The notes beneath the pieces were generated by a model, which was not told the origin of the DNA, did no database searches, and worked only from the letters and a program-made list of their open reading frames with translations. This document shows, piece by piece, positions 11,320 through 23,159 of a DNA stretch of 64,000 nt (position 1 is the first letter of the stretch; every line of letters starts with the position of its first letter). Made by a program: the position numbers and the translations under genes. The DNA is from Aphis gossypii (taxonomy: Eukaryota; Arthropoda; Insecta; Hemiptera; Aphididae), in assembly GCF_020184175.1 (NCBI RefSeq), contig NW_026083104.1, positions 62,001-126,000 on the forward strand. The letters are read 5' to 3'.

Positions 11320-13027
11320 ATGTCTACAATAGTTCATAACTATTATTATGGGGGTGCTGCCCCCATAAACGAAGAAAAAAAAAATAGTAAGCATGAAAAA
11401 GTAAATTATTTAACTTCAAACTGATTAATTTCTATTTTTTTTTTAGATGACAATCAACAAAATGTTGATAAAATAAAAAAAAATAATAAAAAACCAAGTA
11501 TGTATATTGTATACCTATTGAGTATGCTATGTGATTAATTTCACATACCTAATTTATTTAATTTTTTTTTTTTTTTTTAAGAATGTAAGACGTGCAAAAA
11601 AAAACATTTCGGCAAATGCCGAAAACAGGCCAATAAAAATAAAAATAAAAGTTAGTATACCTATATTGGATATTAAATTTTAATTAATTAAGCAATAATT
11701 AACATGTATTTTGTTGTTTAAATCAGAATGTGATATATGCAATGTCGGCCACAGAGGCCAATGCTGGTGGCGAAATGAAAAGCCGGTAATTATTGAATTC
11801 AATAAAACAGTTTTCTGACTAGGTGCAATTTGAATATGATTATTTTAATAATACAATTTTTTAAATTTTAGAAAACAAAAACCAAGGACCTGCGAGCAGT
11901 CCTTGATTCAAAAAAAAAAAGAACTGGTAAGTTTTTTTTTTTTTAATACTTAAATATCACTATGCACATATCGAATATTTAAATACAATAATATTTATAC
12001 TAAGTTCCTGTTAATTATAATCAAACCATGTCTTCATTTAATTTATTTATCAGTGGAATATCCAAGAGAAAAGTTCAAACTTCAGGAAATATTAAATTAC
12101 TCTATAGTTAATTAAATAATAGGTATATGATAGTGCAATTATTGATATTGCAATTCAATTGAAATCATGGGCGCCCATTGGGGGGGGGGGCAAGATAGGG
12201 CACTTGCCCCCCTGGACAAAAAATATTGTGGACTTGTAGCTCAATAAATATTACCATAATATTATTATTATCTTTATTAACTTACATTTGAGAATTTTTT
12301 TATTTTGACACCCCCCCCCCCTAAAATGTTACCTATGGACGCCCATGATTGAAATAACTAAAATGGCTCACTTTTGGTTTTCATAATCACACAATATCAA
12401 AATACATTCCACATTCAGACACTACATTCAGACTCTCAAATATTTGCAACCAAACATTAAATGTGTATTTATTAAGGATTTTTTTGTAATGTAACTAAAC
12501 AACCACCCTCTCTCCCAAAAAAAATTCTGAATATCACTGATGTTCATAAAAAAAAAAAAAATAGGATAACTATCAACTTCAAACACCACAATAGTGTACC
12601 ACTAAAGAATATGTGTATACACTGAAGAATAAGTTTATTAAAAATATTATGTCATAGTCAAACTAAGCATTTTACTAAATGACAATTAGTCAAATAAGTT
12701 CATTTTTTATTCAATTTCACTACCAGTCTAGACATTTAGTTAAATGATTTTAAGAAATTAAAAAATATAACGATATTTTCTATTAATTATTAGGTACTAA
12801 TTAATTTATATATTATATAAAAAAAAAACCATTAGTGATGATAGTGAAATTATACAAAAATGTAATTTAATAAAATGTCTGATTTGACTATATGCCTATC
12901 ACATATACACTATTCATATTCATAAAACTATAGTAAATACAAAATATTATCTAATTCTGTTGTAGAACAAACAAGAAAGTCACATGGAGGTGGAGGAGGA
13001 CCAGGAGGTCCGGCTAATGTCTTTTGA
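11320..13027 (+). CDS. Six-exon gene, double CCHC zinc-knuckle protein
   Basis: I do not recognise a named family. Exons: 11320-11386, 11447-11497, 11582-11650, 11727-11785, 11872-11926, 12966-13027; all introns are GT-AG (phases 1,1,1,0,1). They encode 120 residues starting MSTIVHNYYY. Exon 3 holds CKTCKKKHFGKC and exon 4 CDICNVGHRGQCWW, two C-x2-C-x3-H-x3-C knuckles of the nucleic-acid-binding type, each on its own exon. Exon 5 is basic, exon 6 ends in a Gly-rich tail closing NVF. No signal peptide or membrane segment is seen. The last exon was chosen over an alternative at 12,054-12,115 because only 12,966-13,027 keeps an acceptor and a frame in both arms. The start ATG directly follows an acceptor-like TATATAG, so an upstream non-coding exon is possible. 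RNA or DNA binding is inferred from the knuckles only. Confidence 0.72.
12166..12347. mobile_element. hAT-type MITE in intron 5
   Basis: Ends CATGGGCGCCCA and TGGACGCCCATG are inverted, and the 8-bp target duplication ATTGAAAT flanks both sides (12,158-12,165 and 12,348-12,355). An 8-bp duplication fits the hAT superfamily. A decayed copy is at the mirrored place in the right arm, so this insertion predates the palindrome. G and C homopolymers lie just inside the ends. Confidence 0.85.
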
Positions 13028-13996
13028 ATAAAAAAAAAAAAAATCGTTTGTTTTTTTTTTTTTTTTTACATCCTACCTATCTACCTACATTCATCATGGA
13101 TCATTAAAAAAAAAAAATTCTACCTATAAAAATTACAAAATTTTATAGTACCTGTTCTTATTATACGTTGACTAGTTGGTTGTGAATGAGTTGCTGGTTG
13201 AAGCAGGCAGATATGCTAGCCAGCATAACGTATGCAGACATGCACTAATAAATAAATACACTTTTTTAAATCTGCTTCCTCAGGGTTATAGGACCTGAAA
13301 ATGTAGGTGAATTATGTTAATGAGTAAGTCAAAGACAAATGTGTCAAAAATTGTAACTCTCAGTGTATACCAATAAAGTTCTCGCCGAAAAGAGTATAAC
13401 ATTGTTAATAATACTTACCTATACATTGTGCTATTTCAATTATTGCATTGAAATGTCTAGTCCGTAGTAAAGTTGCCCATAATCACATCGGTTGGAGTAG
13501 GAAATTTATAATTTATTGGCCAAAATATATTTTATTTCGACAAAACAATTTCAATGAAAAAAAAATAATAATAATAAAATAAAAAAATCACACGTGCAGG
13601 CTACAATTAATATTCGATTCACAACCAGATTACCAGAAACCACTATTAAACAAATTAAAATTTAAAAAGTAAACATACCTTGACGAAATGAGAGGTATTA
13701 TAGGTTATTATATTAAATATAATATAATATTATAAGTCTATGAATATACCATTACAATTAACTAAATATTTTGATTTTTGATAATCACAATGTAGGTACA
13801 CTATAAAAATAATTTGAGCATAGCGACTGTCAGTGAAATATTCAAATATCACGTACCTATAACATAGAGTAATACTACTACTATATAATAATAGTACTCT
13901 ATGACCTATAATGTATAAACTTACTATAAATGTATAATAATATAACATTATTTTCGAAAATTTTAAATTACATATTGGTACCACTGTATAGATTAT

Positions 13997-14375
13997 AATG
14001 TTCAAACCACGAATTAAAATAATATACTGGATACCCAACGAGAGGTGATAAGGAGCTCCCAAAGTGACTTTTCATGTACAAAGGACTACTAGCGCTTCAA
14101 GGGAATTCAAAATATACTAATGTCGTTGTAATCAGGAATTGAATTATATAATATATATATTTCCTAGAAGTTTTATTAATTAATTTAATTCGTGGAATTT
14201 AAACGTTGACGGTAAATTATCTTGAAAAAAGTCGCCACTAATATGATTACAAGTGCTAGGTGTAGTTTGCACAGCTGTTTTAGCGAGTCAATTTGGGTCC
14301 CAGAAAAATGGTTGTTTGTATAGGTCGTTGGGTATCCACTATATTTTAATTCGTGGTTCAAACCACGGACTAAGC
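13997..14375. repeat. Inverted repeat pair, possible MITE remnant
   Basis: About 13,997-14,046 and 14,325-14,375 are reverse complements sharing TTCAAACCACGAATTAAAAT and GGATACCCAACG. The interior of about 280 bp has no gene. Target duplications are not clear. Confidence 0.65.
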
Positions 14376-14399
14376 TGATATTATCCATGAACTCAACGT

Positions 14400-15720
14400 T
14401 TATAGATTATTCAAAATTTGAACTTCAAATGCTAATAAAAAAAATTTGTGCCTATGTATTATTATAATTTTTTAATCACTATAAGAATAACATATGAGGA
14501 ACTTTGTATAAAATTAACAAGTATTTTTATAGGGCCAAAAAGATTTTATCGACACATAAAAAAACAATTTTCAGAAAAATTGAAAATTTCAGTTGTCTAT
14601 AAATAGCTCAAAAAAATTAAAAATATTTTGAAAATTAAATCACGTAAAGAAAACGCGAATCTTAATAACTGGTAAAATTTTCAAGTATCTACGACTTATA
14701 CTTTTTGAATAATAACAAATATTTAAAATCGTCTGAGGATAAATCGTTATCGTTACGAGATTTCGTTAAAATTTAAAATTCAAACGCACTTAAAATTTTT
14801 CCTATAATGATGCTTCGAGTTTTCTCTATAGATACTTGAAGGTAAACTTATGGAAAACTTAGTGTTGTATTTTTAATCCTTAATTATAAACACAAAAAAT
14901 TTTATGATTTTTCAACTTCAAATAATTTGCAAATATTCATGGTTTTGACGAATTGTTGTCAATATTTGAACTTCAAATGCTAATAAAAAAAAATTGTGCC
15001 TATGTATTCTTATAATTTTTTAATCACTATAAGAATAACATATGAGGAACTTTGTATAACATTTTCAAGTATTTTGATAAGGCCAAAAAAATTTTATTGA
15101 CCCTTCAAAAAAAATTTTTCAGAAAAATTGAAAATTTCAGTTGTCTATAAATAGCTCAAAAAAGTCAAAATATTTTGAAATTTAAATCACGTAAAGAAAA
15201 TGCGAATCTTAATAACTGGTAAAATTTTCAAGTATCTACGACTTATACTTTTTGAATAATAACAAATATCAAAAATCGTTTGAGGCTAAACTGTTATTTA
15301 ACGCGGTTTTTGTAAAAATTTAAATTTCAAACACTCATAAAAATTTTTTGTCTGAATCCGGTAGAGTTTTTTTACAGATACTTGAAGAAAAATGTATGGA
15401 GAACCTTGTACCAAATTTTCAAAACTTAGTGATAAAAGAAAAAAATTTTATGATTTTTCAACTTAAAAATTACTTGCAAACTTTCGCGTTTTCGACAGAT
15501 TTCGTAAAAATTTGAACTAAAAACGCTTATAAAAAAAAATTGTGACTAACGATTTTTAATTTTTTTTAGCTACATTAAAAACAACTTATAAGGAACCTTG
15601 TATTAAATTTTCAAAACTTTTTGGTCATCCAAAAATTTTTTATCGACACTTTAAAAAAAATTTCTCAAAAAAATCGAAAATTTCAGTGGTCTATAAATAA
15701 CTCAAAAAAAGTCAACATTT
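14400..15720. repeat. Three decayed tandem units of about 550 bp
   Basis: Units begin near 14,418, 14,969 and 15,508 with GAACTTCAAATGCTAATAAA or a decayed form, and share AAAATTTCAGTTGTCTATAA and TATCTACGACTTATACTTTT. The third unit is the most diverged. The series continues to 16,135 through TGGGTACCGCTCTGCTG. I recall similar sequence as common in aphid genomes; that is memory, not a search. Confidence 0.75.
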
Positions 15721-16355
15721 TTTGAAAATTTAACTATATACGGATATCACTGACATAAACATTTGGTGAAAATTTCAAGTGTTTTCAGCGATTAGTTTTT
15801 GAATTACAACCATAAAAAAAAATCGATTTGGTCGAAAACTGGTTTTGCGTAAAAATTGCCGTTTTTCCGTCATTTTTTTTTTGTTTTTCTTGATTTTTTT
15901 GAAAACTGTTGGAAAATGTTAACTTTTTACCTGTATAATGCACCAAGGATATTCACTTTTACATCGGAAACCACCCCCATTGTTTGAAATTGGAGCATTA
16001 TTTCGACTAGTTATGCTGTACACAGGCACAAAAAAAAAAACAAACAAAAAGCGGGCAAGTGGGTACCGCTCTGCTGTATATTAGGACACACACACCATTG
16101 TAAAATCAATACATTCATCACTTCGTTCGGAATCTAAAAGTGTACTTATTTATTGGTACATACGTTATGCTGGCTAACATATCTGCCTGCTTCAACCAGC
16201 AACTCATTCACAACCAACTAGTCAAAATATAATAAGAACAGGTACTATAACATTTTGTAATTTTTATAGGTAGAATTTTTTTTTTTTATGAACCATGATG
16301 AATGTAGGATGTGAAAAAAAAAACTAAAACAATTTTTTTTATTTTTTTTTTTTAT

Positions 16356-18089
16356 TCAAAGACAATCAGTGCACTGGCCTCCTCCACCTCCATTTGATTG
16401 TCTTCTTCTTTGTTCTACAACAGAATTAGATAATATTTTGTATTTACTATAGTTTTATGAATATGAATAGTGTACTTATATGTGATAGGCATATAGTCAA
16501 ATCAGGCATTTTATTAAATTACATTTTTATATAGGTAATTTCACTATCATCACTAATGGTTTTTTTTATATAATATATAAATTAATCAGTAATAATTAAT
16601 AGAAAATATTGTTACATTTTTTAATTTCTTAAAATCATTTAACTAAATATCTAGACTGGTAGTGAAATTGAATAAAAAATGGACTTATTTGACTATTTGT
16701 CATTTAGTAAAATGCTTAGTTTGACTGTGACATAATATATTTAATAAACTTATTCTTCAGTGTATACACATATTCTTTAGTGGTACACTATTGCGGTGTT
16801 TGAGGACGATAGTTGCCCTATTTTTTTTTTTTTATGAACATCAGTGATATTCAGATTTTTTTTTGAGAGAGAGTGGTTGTTTAGTTAAATTACAAAAAAA
16901 ATCTTTAATAAATACACATTTAATGTTTGGTTGCAAATATTTTAGATTCTGAATGTAGTAATAAATATATTTTGATATTGTGTGGTTATGAAAACCAAAA
17001 ATGAGTCATTTTAGTTATATCAATGATGGGTGTCCAATGTCCACAGGTAACATTTTAGGGGGGGGGGGGTCAAAATAAAAAAAATTCTCATATGTAAGTT
17101 AATAAAGATAATAATAATATTATGATAATATTTATTGAGCTACAAGTCCATAATATTTTTTGTCCAGGGGGGCTAGTTCCCTATCTTGCCCCCCCCCCCC
17201 AATGGGCGTCCATGATTTCAATTGAATTGCAATGGGTTTCAATAATTGCACTATCAACCTATACCTAATCATATATACCTATTATTTAATTAACTATAGA
17301 GTAATTTAATATTTCCTGAAGTTTGAACTCTTCTCTTTGATATTTCATTGATAAATAAATTAAATGAAGACATGGTTTGATTATAATTAACAGGAACTTA
17401 GTATAAATACTATTGTATTTAAATATTTGATAAGTGCATAGTGATATTTAAGTATTAAAAAAAAAAAAAAATTTACTAATCTTTTTTTCCGTAAGTTAAG
17501 GACCTGTCTCGGGTTCTTGGTTGTTTTCTAAAATTTAAAAAAATGTATTATTAAAATAATCATATTCAAATTGCACCTAGTCAGGAAACTGTTTTATTGA
17601 ATTCAATAATTACCTGTTTTTCCGGACGCCACCAGCATCGGCCCCTGTGGCCAATGTTGCATATATTACATTCTAATTTAAACAACAAAATACATGTTTA
17701 TTATTGATTAATCAATTAAAATTTAATATCCAATATAAGTATACTAATTTTTTTTTTTATTGTCTGTAGCCAGCAATCGGCATTGGCCTAAGTGTTTTTT
17801 AGAACATACTTTACATTCTTAAAAAAAAATTAAATAAATTAGGTATGTGAAATTAATCACATAGCATACTCAATAGGTATACAATATACATACTAGGTTT
17901 TTTATTTTTATTTTTTTTTTTTTTTTTTTTTCATCGTTTTTTTTTGTTGTTGTTGATTGTCATCTAAAAAAAAATAGAAATTAATCAGTTTGAAGTTAAA
18001 TAATTTACTTTTTCATGCTTATTAGTTTTTATCTCACTGTTTATGGTGGCAGCACTCCCATTATAATAATTGTGATTAATAGTGGTCAT
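16356..18089 (-). pseudogene. Right-arm copy of the CCHC gene, decaying
   Basis: Mirror image of the gene at 11,320-13,027. Exon 1 is 18089-18023 and exon 4 is 17672-17614; the stop codon is at 16,356-16,358. Both knuckles survive (CKVCSKKHLGQC and CNICNIGHRGRCWW), with many replacements elsewhere. Against function: the exon 1 donor GT has become AT (18,022-18,021); a one-base loss shifts the exon 5 donor; exon 2 has grown by A-runs; the exon 3 donor is out of phase. In favour: exon 6 differs by a 3-bp indel and stays open, ending QCTDCL. Exons are far more diverged than introns. Homopolymer assembly errors could explain part of the damage. Confidence 0.7.
17029..17215. mobile_element. Right-arm copy of the hAT-type MITE
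   Basis: Inverted, more decayed counterpart of 12,166-12,347, with the same G-run and C-run near its ends and ATGGGCGTCCATGAT at one end. Being present in both arms, it dates from before the duplication. Confidence 0.75.
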
Positions 18090-19196
18090 CTATATAATAC
18101 ATAAATAACTATATTAAATATATAATTTCAAAGTTGATATTGTTAATAAATTATAAATCATTTAAGGTCCACAAATTTTGAATGATGGTATTTTGTTTAG
18201 CATATGAAATATGAGAGATATAATAGAGTTAAGATCATAAAAATAAAATAATTAGGTATCTATAAGATAATAAATATATTTTTAGTTTAATCATCTTGAA
18301 GAGATAATACATACATTTAAATAAAACTCCCTAAATAATGCTTATTTAATTTATTTTTAATATAAAATTAATTTAATTTCATGAAAATAACATCGATAAT
18401 TTTTAAATTATTCATAATAAAAATGAATAATAAATTAAATGTGCATTGGGACATTGATATTTTATATTTTGTAGTTTCATTATTTCATTACTGTACAATT
18501 GTATTTCAGTACATAAAAAATGGCTGTATAGAAAGAAACTTTGATGTGTATTTATTAAAATAAACACATAATAACTTAATGATTGTATGATATGTGAATA
18601 ATATTTATAATACCAAAAGAAGTATGTAGACAATACAGGAAAAAGTAATCTATATAATTTTAAAAGATGACCGTTGTTTTTTATTTACATATTATACAAA
18701 AAAAAGTACGTATAATGCTTAACAGTGTGTACTTATCGTGACATCAGTGACAATGTCACACAAATATATCTTATTGGATAATATTTTGAGATTAAAATTA
18801 GTAAAATGAATGAACTGAGTATAAAATACAAATTACTATGTCTATACTATTTTGAAAGATATTTAAATCAGTGGTTTAATTTTTTTGACACTGTGAACTA
18901 CTTTGAGAACTTTTGATACGTCACAGACCACTATACATTTTAGACTTTATTTATTCTCATAGCCAAGAATCAATTTTTTACACATTTTTGAATTTAGGTT
19001 ATGAATAAATAAAATATAGTGAAATTCCTTATAGCTTACATATTATAATAATAAATAATAATATATATAATATATAATAATAATAATGTTTGTTATTGTT
19101 CAAGTTTAAGTAAAAGTTTTACATTTATCAATAATTTAACACAAATTACTTTTATTAAAAAAATGTATATTGTATTATTATTTTTATTAAAAATAC
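18090..19196. other. Right-arm sequence upstream of the CCHC copy
   Basis: Matches about 10,190-11,319 inverted at roughly 97 percent. The left arm has about 40 bp extra near 10,650-10,690. No gene is supported; short open frames lie on both strands without conservation. Confidence 0.65.
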
Positions 19197-21070
19197 AGTA
19201 CAGGTGATGCATAAGATGATTTTGTTTCGGTGACAATGCCTGCTTCCTTCCACTCTTGTACTATGCGACTGATTGTTTCCCGTTCTGATGCGCTGGCTCG
19301 ATATGTTTTGCTCGTTACTGGTTTTCCATCGTCCACAATATCCATAGCATGGACATCGGTACACCCGAGTTCATTTAAATTAAATGCGAAACACTCACGG
19401 TATTGGTTTAACAACTGCACTAATCTGACTACTTTATCCTTGGAAAATGTCGAACCATACTTCACCATCTCCGCAGTTATGGGTGACATCATATCTTGGT
19501 TGTTTTCAATAGACTTCTGACCTCCCCCGATAACTCCTACTGATTGATCCTTATTCAGTCTTATCTCAGTGTCTTCGTCGTTGATGAGCATTATCTCTAC
19601 ATCATGGTCACCACCAGTGTTTAACTTTATTATTTTCATACTGTTAGCTGGTATATTTTCGTTTTCGCAGACTACTCGCACTGTTTGTTTTCCAGCAGAG
19701 TCATATGGGATGCCGCCCTCCTGATATGGCATCATCATACCATAGGCAAACTGTAATTGATCTGTTGTTTTGATAAATGTGACATTTTCGCAGTCTGTAA
19801 AAGAACGTCCAATTATCATGTCATATTGTTGAACTTGGTCGTCAACTACCACCAATGTGATGTGTTCACTCACTTCATCAACATGTATGGTCGCTTGTGT
19901 TTCGCCACAACTTGCTATTGACTGAGCATTTCCGTAGACGTACATGTTTACTGTTTTAGGTTGCACCCGCAGACCGTAGGATTTTGCAATACTCTTCGTT
20001 ATAATAGTAAAAGCACTACCAGTATCTACTAGACCTCGCACAGTTTTCTTGTTGCCGTTGATACGTACTTCTTTCATGTAGTACATGAATTTACTTTTAT
20101 TCTGACCACTCTCTAAACTCACATCCGGTGTATTGTCCAATTGAAAATATTTAGCTGTATGTCCCTCCAATTTACACTTAGTACATTTAAATGGTCGTCG
20201 TGGTTGCGTACAATCCCTTGCAATATGTCCGGTCAGTTGACAATTGTAACACCGAGGTCCATCATTGGTTTTACGAAATTTTTTTTAATTGGAATACTCG
20301 TAGTTGCATCCTGTTTATCTGTACTGACCTTTGGTACCGTAGTATTCCTCGCGGCACATACTTGTCTACTCGATGTCGACGTGTTACGGAAACGTTCACC
20401 GCGAATCAAACTCACATCATTGAATTCACGAATATCAGCCATCAACTCTTCTTCAAGTGCATGTCCATTACTCATTAGTGCACTTGACATATCTCGTGAA
20501 TGTAATCCAAATAAATCAATCAATGTAATCTTCTTCGTTTCGTTCATGGATAATTTCAGCCGGCAACACAATCGTACCTTATCGTGGAAATAAGCGAAGA
20601 CTGTTTCATTCTTTTGTTGAACACGCTCGTACATTCTCTTCCATGTTTCTGTTACTCCTTCTGGTGCCATGAACATAGCTTCAAATGATTTAGAAAATTT
20701 TTCAAAAGTGTCAAGCTCACCCATGTGACTGAGATACCAGTTCCTCGCTGCTCCTTCTAAATAAGAACGTCCCGCTTCCAACGTGCTCTCATCAGGCCAA
20801 CCGTTTAACTGTGCGGCGGTTTTCAACGCATTCAACCACTCCGCAGCTACCAGTATCACCTGTTTCGCCATTAAACACTGGTATAGTCTTCGTCAGATTC
20901 GATAGCATCATCGGTGTTGTCGTTTTCTGGTTGCTCATTAACTTAGTTATTATTTGCTTCATCTGTTGCTCTCGCAGTCGGTTCTGTTCGAGCATAACGC
21001 GCACCAAATCGGCCATATCACCCTGGACAGGCGAACCGTTGTTTGAATTTATACCAGTTTCATTCCCCAT
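19190..21070 (-). pseudogene. gag-protease-RT fragment of the truncated gypsy element
   Basis: The gag part (21,070 to about 20,180) has a capsid-like segment (AAEWLNALKTAAQ), then C-x2-C-x4-H-x4-C in CYNCQLTGHIARDC and a second knuckle whose last Cys is Tyr. Protease follows with LVDTGSAF and IIGRSF. The RT start is recognisable (ASPVL) and then cut off. At least two frame breaks are present: near 20,860, where gag changes frame, and near 20,285 in a run of eight T before the knuckles. It cannot make a working polyprotein. Confidence 0.85.
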
Positions 21071-21616
21071 ATCACTTATTTGTTTACCTCCGTTATGATA
21101 AGACGATAAGAGATAATTGAACCGCAGTTACCAAGGTCCACAACGTTCAATATGGTTATCGTTTATCTCACCAAATTTTGAGGTTATGTTCGAACTCAAA
21201 AAAAAAAAAAAATGTCGCACAAACCACGTTTTTCTTATAATGCGAGAAACAACAAAAAAAAAAAATCTTTCGGAACGAACAAAACTCATACACACAAATT
21301 TAACGCGTTCACGAATCGCACTCACGACGGTACCACAACCGTTTTCGGCGTTTGCTACGGACGTGGTCGAACTTTTCCCCGTTAGGTAGCAATATATCCC
21401 ACTTCTGAATTGTTATCTGCACCCATAAATTCACAATTCTGTATTTTAAAAGTATATAAAAATTTCACTTTATTAAACACTTTATTATGAGTGTCAGCAT
21501 CCGACACTGACCCGGTGTCATGGGCACTAGCACACAGCACAGACTGTGGGCCCATGACTCCACTGGGTATGCGTCTCACAACCCAGTCAGTGCTGACACC
21601 TCACCCCGCGCAAAAC
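19197..21616 (-). mobile_element. Truncated Ty3/gypsy-like retrotransposon
   Basis: Inserted in the right arm only. On the minus strand it runs from an LTR-like start TGTCAGCACTGAC (21,598) through gag, two zinc knuckles and an aspartic protease, and stops at the very beginning of reverse transcriptase, so most of pol and the 3' LTR are missing. Borders are approximate because about 110 bp of arm sequence is also missing at the junction. Confidence 0.8.
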
Positions 21617-22653
21617 AATATAAAATAATACAGATTGTTAACAGTAGGTATGGTCTGCGGACTATAGGTTGGTGGGAAACTGGGAACCTCTAATTTAAAT
21701 ATAATATGGTATATGTATATGACGGGTTTCAAACACATTTAGTTACAGAAATTATTAAAAGCATATTTTGTATTTTCCAATTTTATTTAGGAATTTAAAT
21801 TATTATGACTTATAAATATTATTTTTAATAAATCCTACTCTACTATTTTTTCTTTTATGACTTCAATATAATAGGTACTATAATTTATATTATAATTTTA
21901 ATCCTGAACTGGTTCATAAAACGTCACTCCGATGTAAATTTGTTCAAGAATTACTAACGACAGCAATTAATCTTATGAAACATTTTTTACACATCGCAAA
22001 TTATATTATGCATTTAAAGAAATTCTAATTGATTGTGTGTTAACATTACTTATCCAGTTAAATAATAAAAAATATTAATATAAAGTTACGTCAATATTGT
22101 ACTTACTTTAATTATTTGAATGGTTTTTGCTTATTTAAAAAGTCGCCGTAGTGTCTTCTAATGAAGTATAACGTCGAATGATCTAATTATTTTCGTAATT
22201 TGACGTGTGTGCCAAAATCAGAAGTTTATCTCTACTGATATATCTATGTCTGAAGTATCCTTGTCAATTATTTATTTTTTTTTTAATTATCATTATCGTA
22301 ATTTATTACCTGTACTCGCTGTATAATTTTACCCGTTTTCTACCGATGCTGTTCGATGTGGGTCTAAGTCATAGATACTTTTCATTGTTATATCTAATGT
22401 TTTGGACTTTTGAAATTTCAACTGTCATATTAAGTAGGTAATTGGTGACACGCGCAACAAAATATCAAAATACATTTTTTTCTATACCTTCCTTTCTACC
22501 TATAGTTATTGACACCAAATCGTCGATTATATATTTTATTTTAAATTTTGTGAATTCTGATTTAGTGTGTTTTTAGCAATCGGTGTGAAAGGGACTTGTT
22601 TTCATACACATTTATGTATCTTATAAATACATTGTTTTTCTGGTGAGTAACTA
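21617..22653. other. Right-arm sequence, no gene
   Basis: Matches 8,955-10,050 inverted. The strongly diverged block corresponding to 9,538-9,618 is at about 22,109-22,190. Confidence 0.65.
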
Positions 22654-22765
22654 TACTCTGTTCCACGAGAGACTGACTCGTTTCGCGCAGCTGACGCCGC
22701 CGACAGCGCTGAACCCTAATTACTCCCACTCTTTACCGTCCGGCGGCGCGCAACATCGGTTATAC

Positions 22766-23115
22766 TGTTGTGCCCGTCCGGGTTGTTCCGTTCGAACGTT
22801 GTTTTTCGGTAGTATGAGGTTCAGGTTTTTTAGAGAAAGTACAACAAACAGTTATAAGAATTTTTATACTAATATAATTTTAAAATGAGTCGAAACATTT
22901 AGTTCAATGTACAATAGTTAATGGTCGTCGAGACGACGTACAGTTTTAAGAGTGCTGGATCGACTGACTCTGCGGCTCCCTCGCGGATGTCGCGTAGCTA
23001 CAATATTCTCAGAGCCGCTTACACATTAAGCGTTATCGACAGACTACAATAATATACTCTTATATTTAATACAAAAGACTTATACTATATACTAATAGCT
23101 AATGCGTACATAACA
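22766..23115 (-). repeat. 3' LTR
   Basis: 350 bp, the same sequence as the 5' LTR as far as I can read. It should provide the polyadenylation site. Confidence 0.92.
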
Positions 23116-23159
23116 CCCCCTGAGTTAGACGGAAGATCATGGTCCTATGTTTAAAGAAC

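Larger units (their letters stand above)
1..13263 (+). repeat. Left arm of a giant palindrome
   Basis: Read as reverse complement, this stretch matches 16,138-40,258. Anchors compared by eye: 1-100 with about 40,150-40,250; 541-1,098 with about 39,000-40,140; 7,707-8,782 with 37,691-38,990; 8,955-10,050 with 21,620-22,653; 10,190-12,165 with 17,220-19,190; 12,356-13,263 with 16,138-17,025. Non-coding parts look about 93-98 percent identical. The left end runs off the window. Later insertions at 105-525, 1,099-7,706 and 8,785-8,952 are absent from the other arm. The arm ends inside with a segment around AACGTATG near 13,232. Confidence 0.93.
13264..16137. repeat. Palindrome spacer filled with interspersed repeats
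   Basis: This 2.9-kb stretch separates the arms and has no inverted partner. It holds an inverted repeat pair (13,997-14,375), a block of decayed tandem units of about 550 bp (14,418-15,720), and a tail that ends at 16,135 with a segment also found alone at about 8,325-8,371. I see no credible gene. Confidence 0.75.

Noticed and set aside
12054..12115. Alternative last exon of the CCHC gene (starts after TTATCAG, ends TTAATTAA)
   Set aside because: The acceptor AG is lost in the right arm and divergence there is at the low, intron-like level, unlike the true exons.
11320..13027. Membership in the aphid bicycle effector family
   Set aside because: Small exons and fast exon change recall it, but there is no signal peptide and no paired C-x-Y-C type motif; the cysteines form CCHC knuckles.
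13730..14388. Minus-strand open frames in the spacer
   Set aside because: They overlap an inverted repeat pair and AT-rich low-complexity sequence, with no domain.
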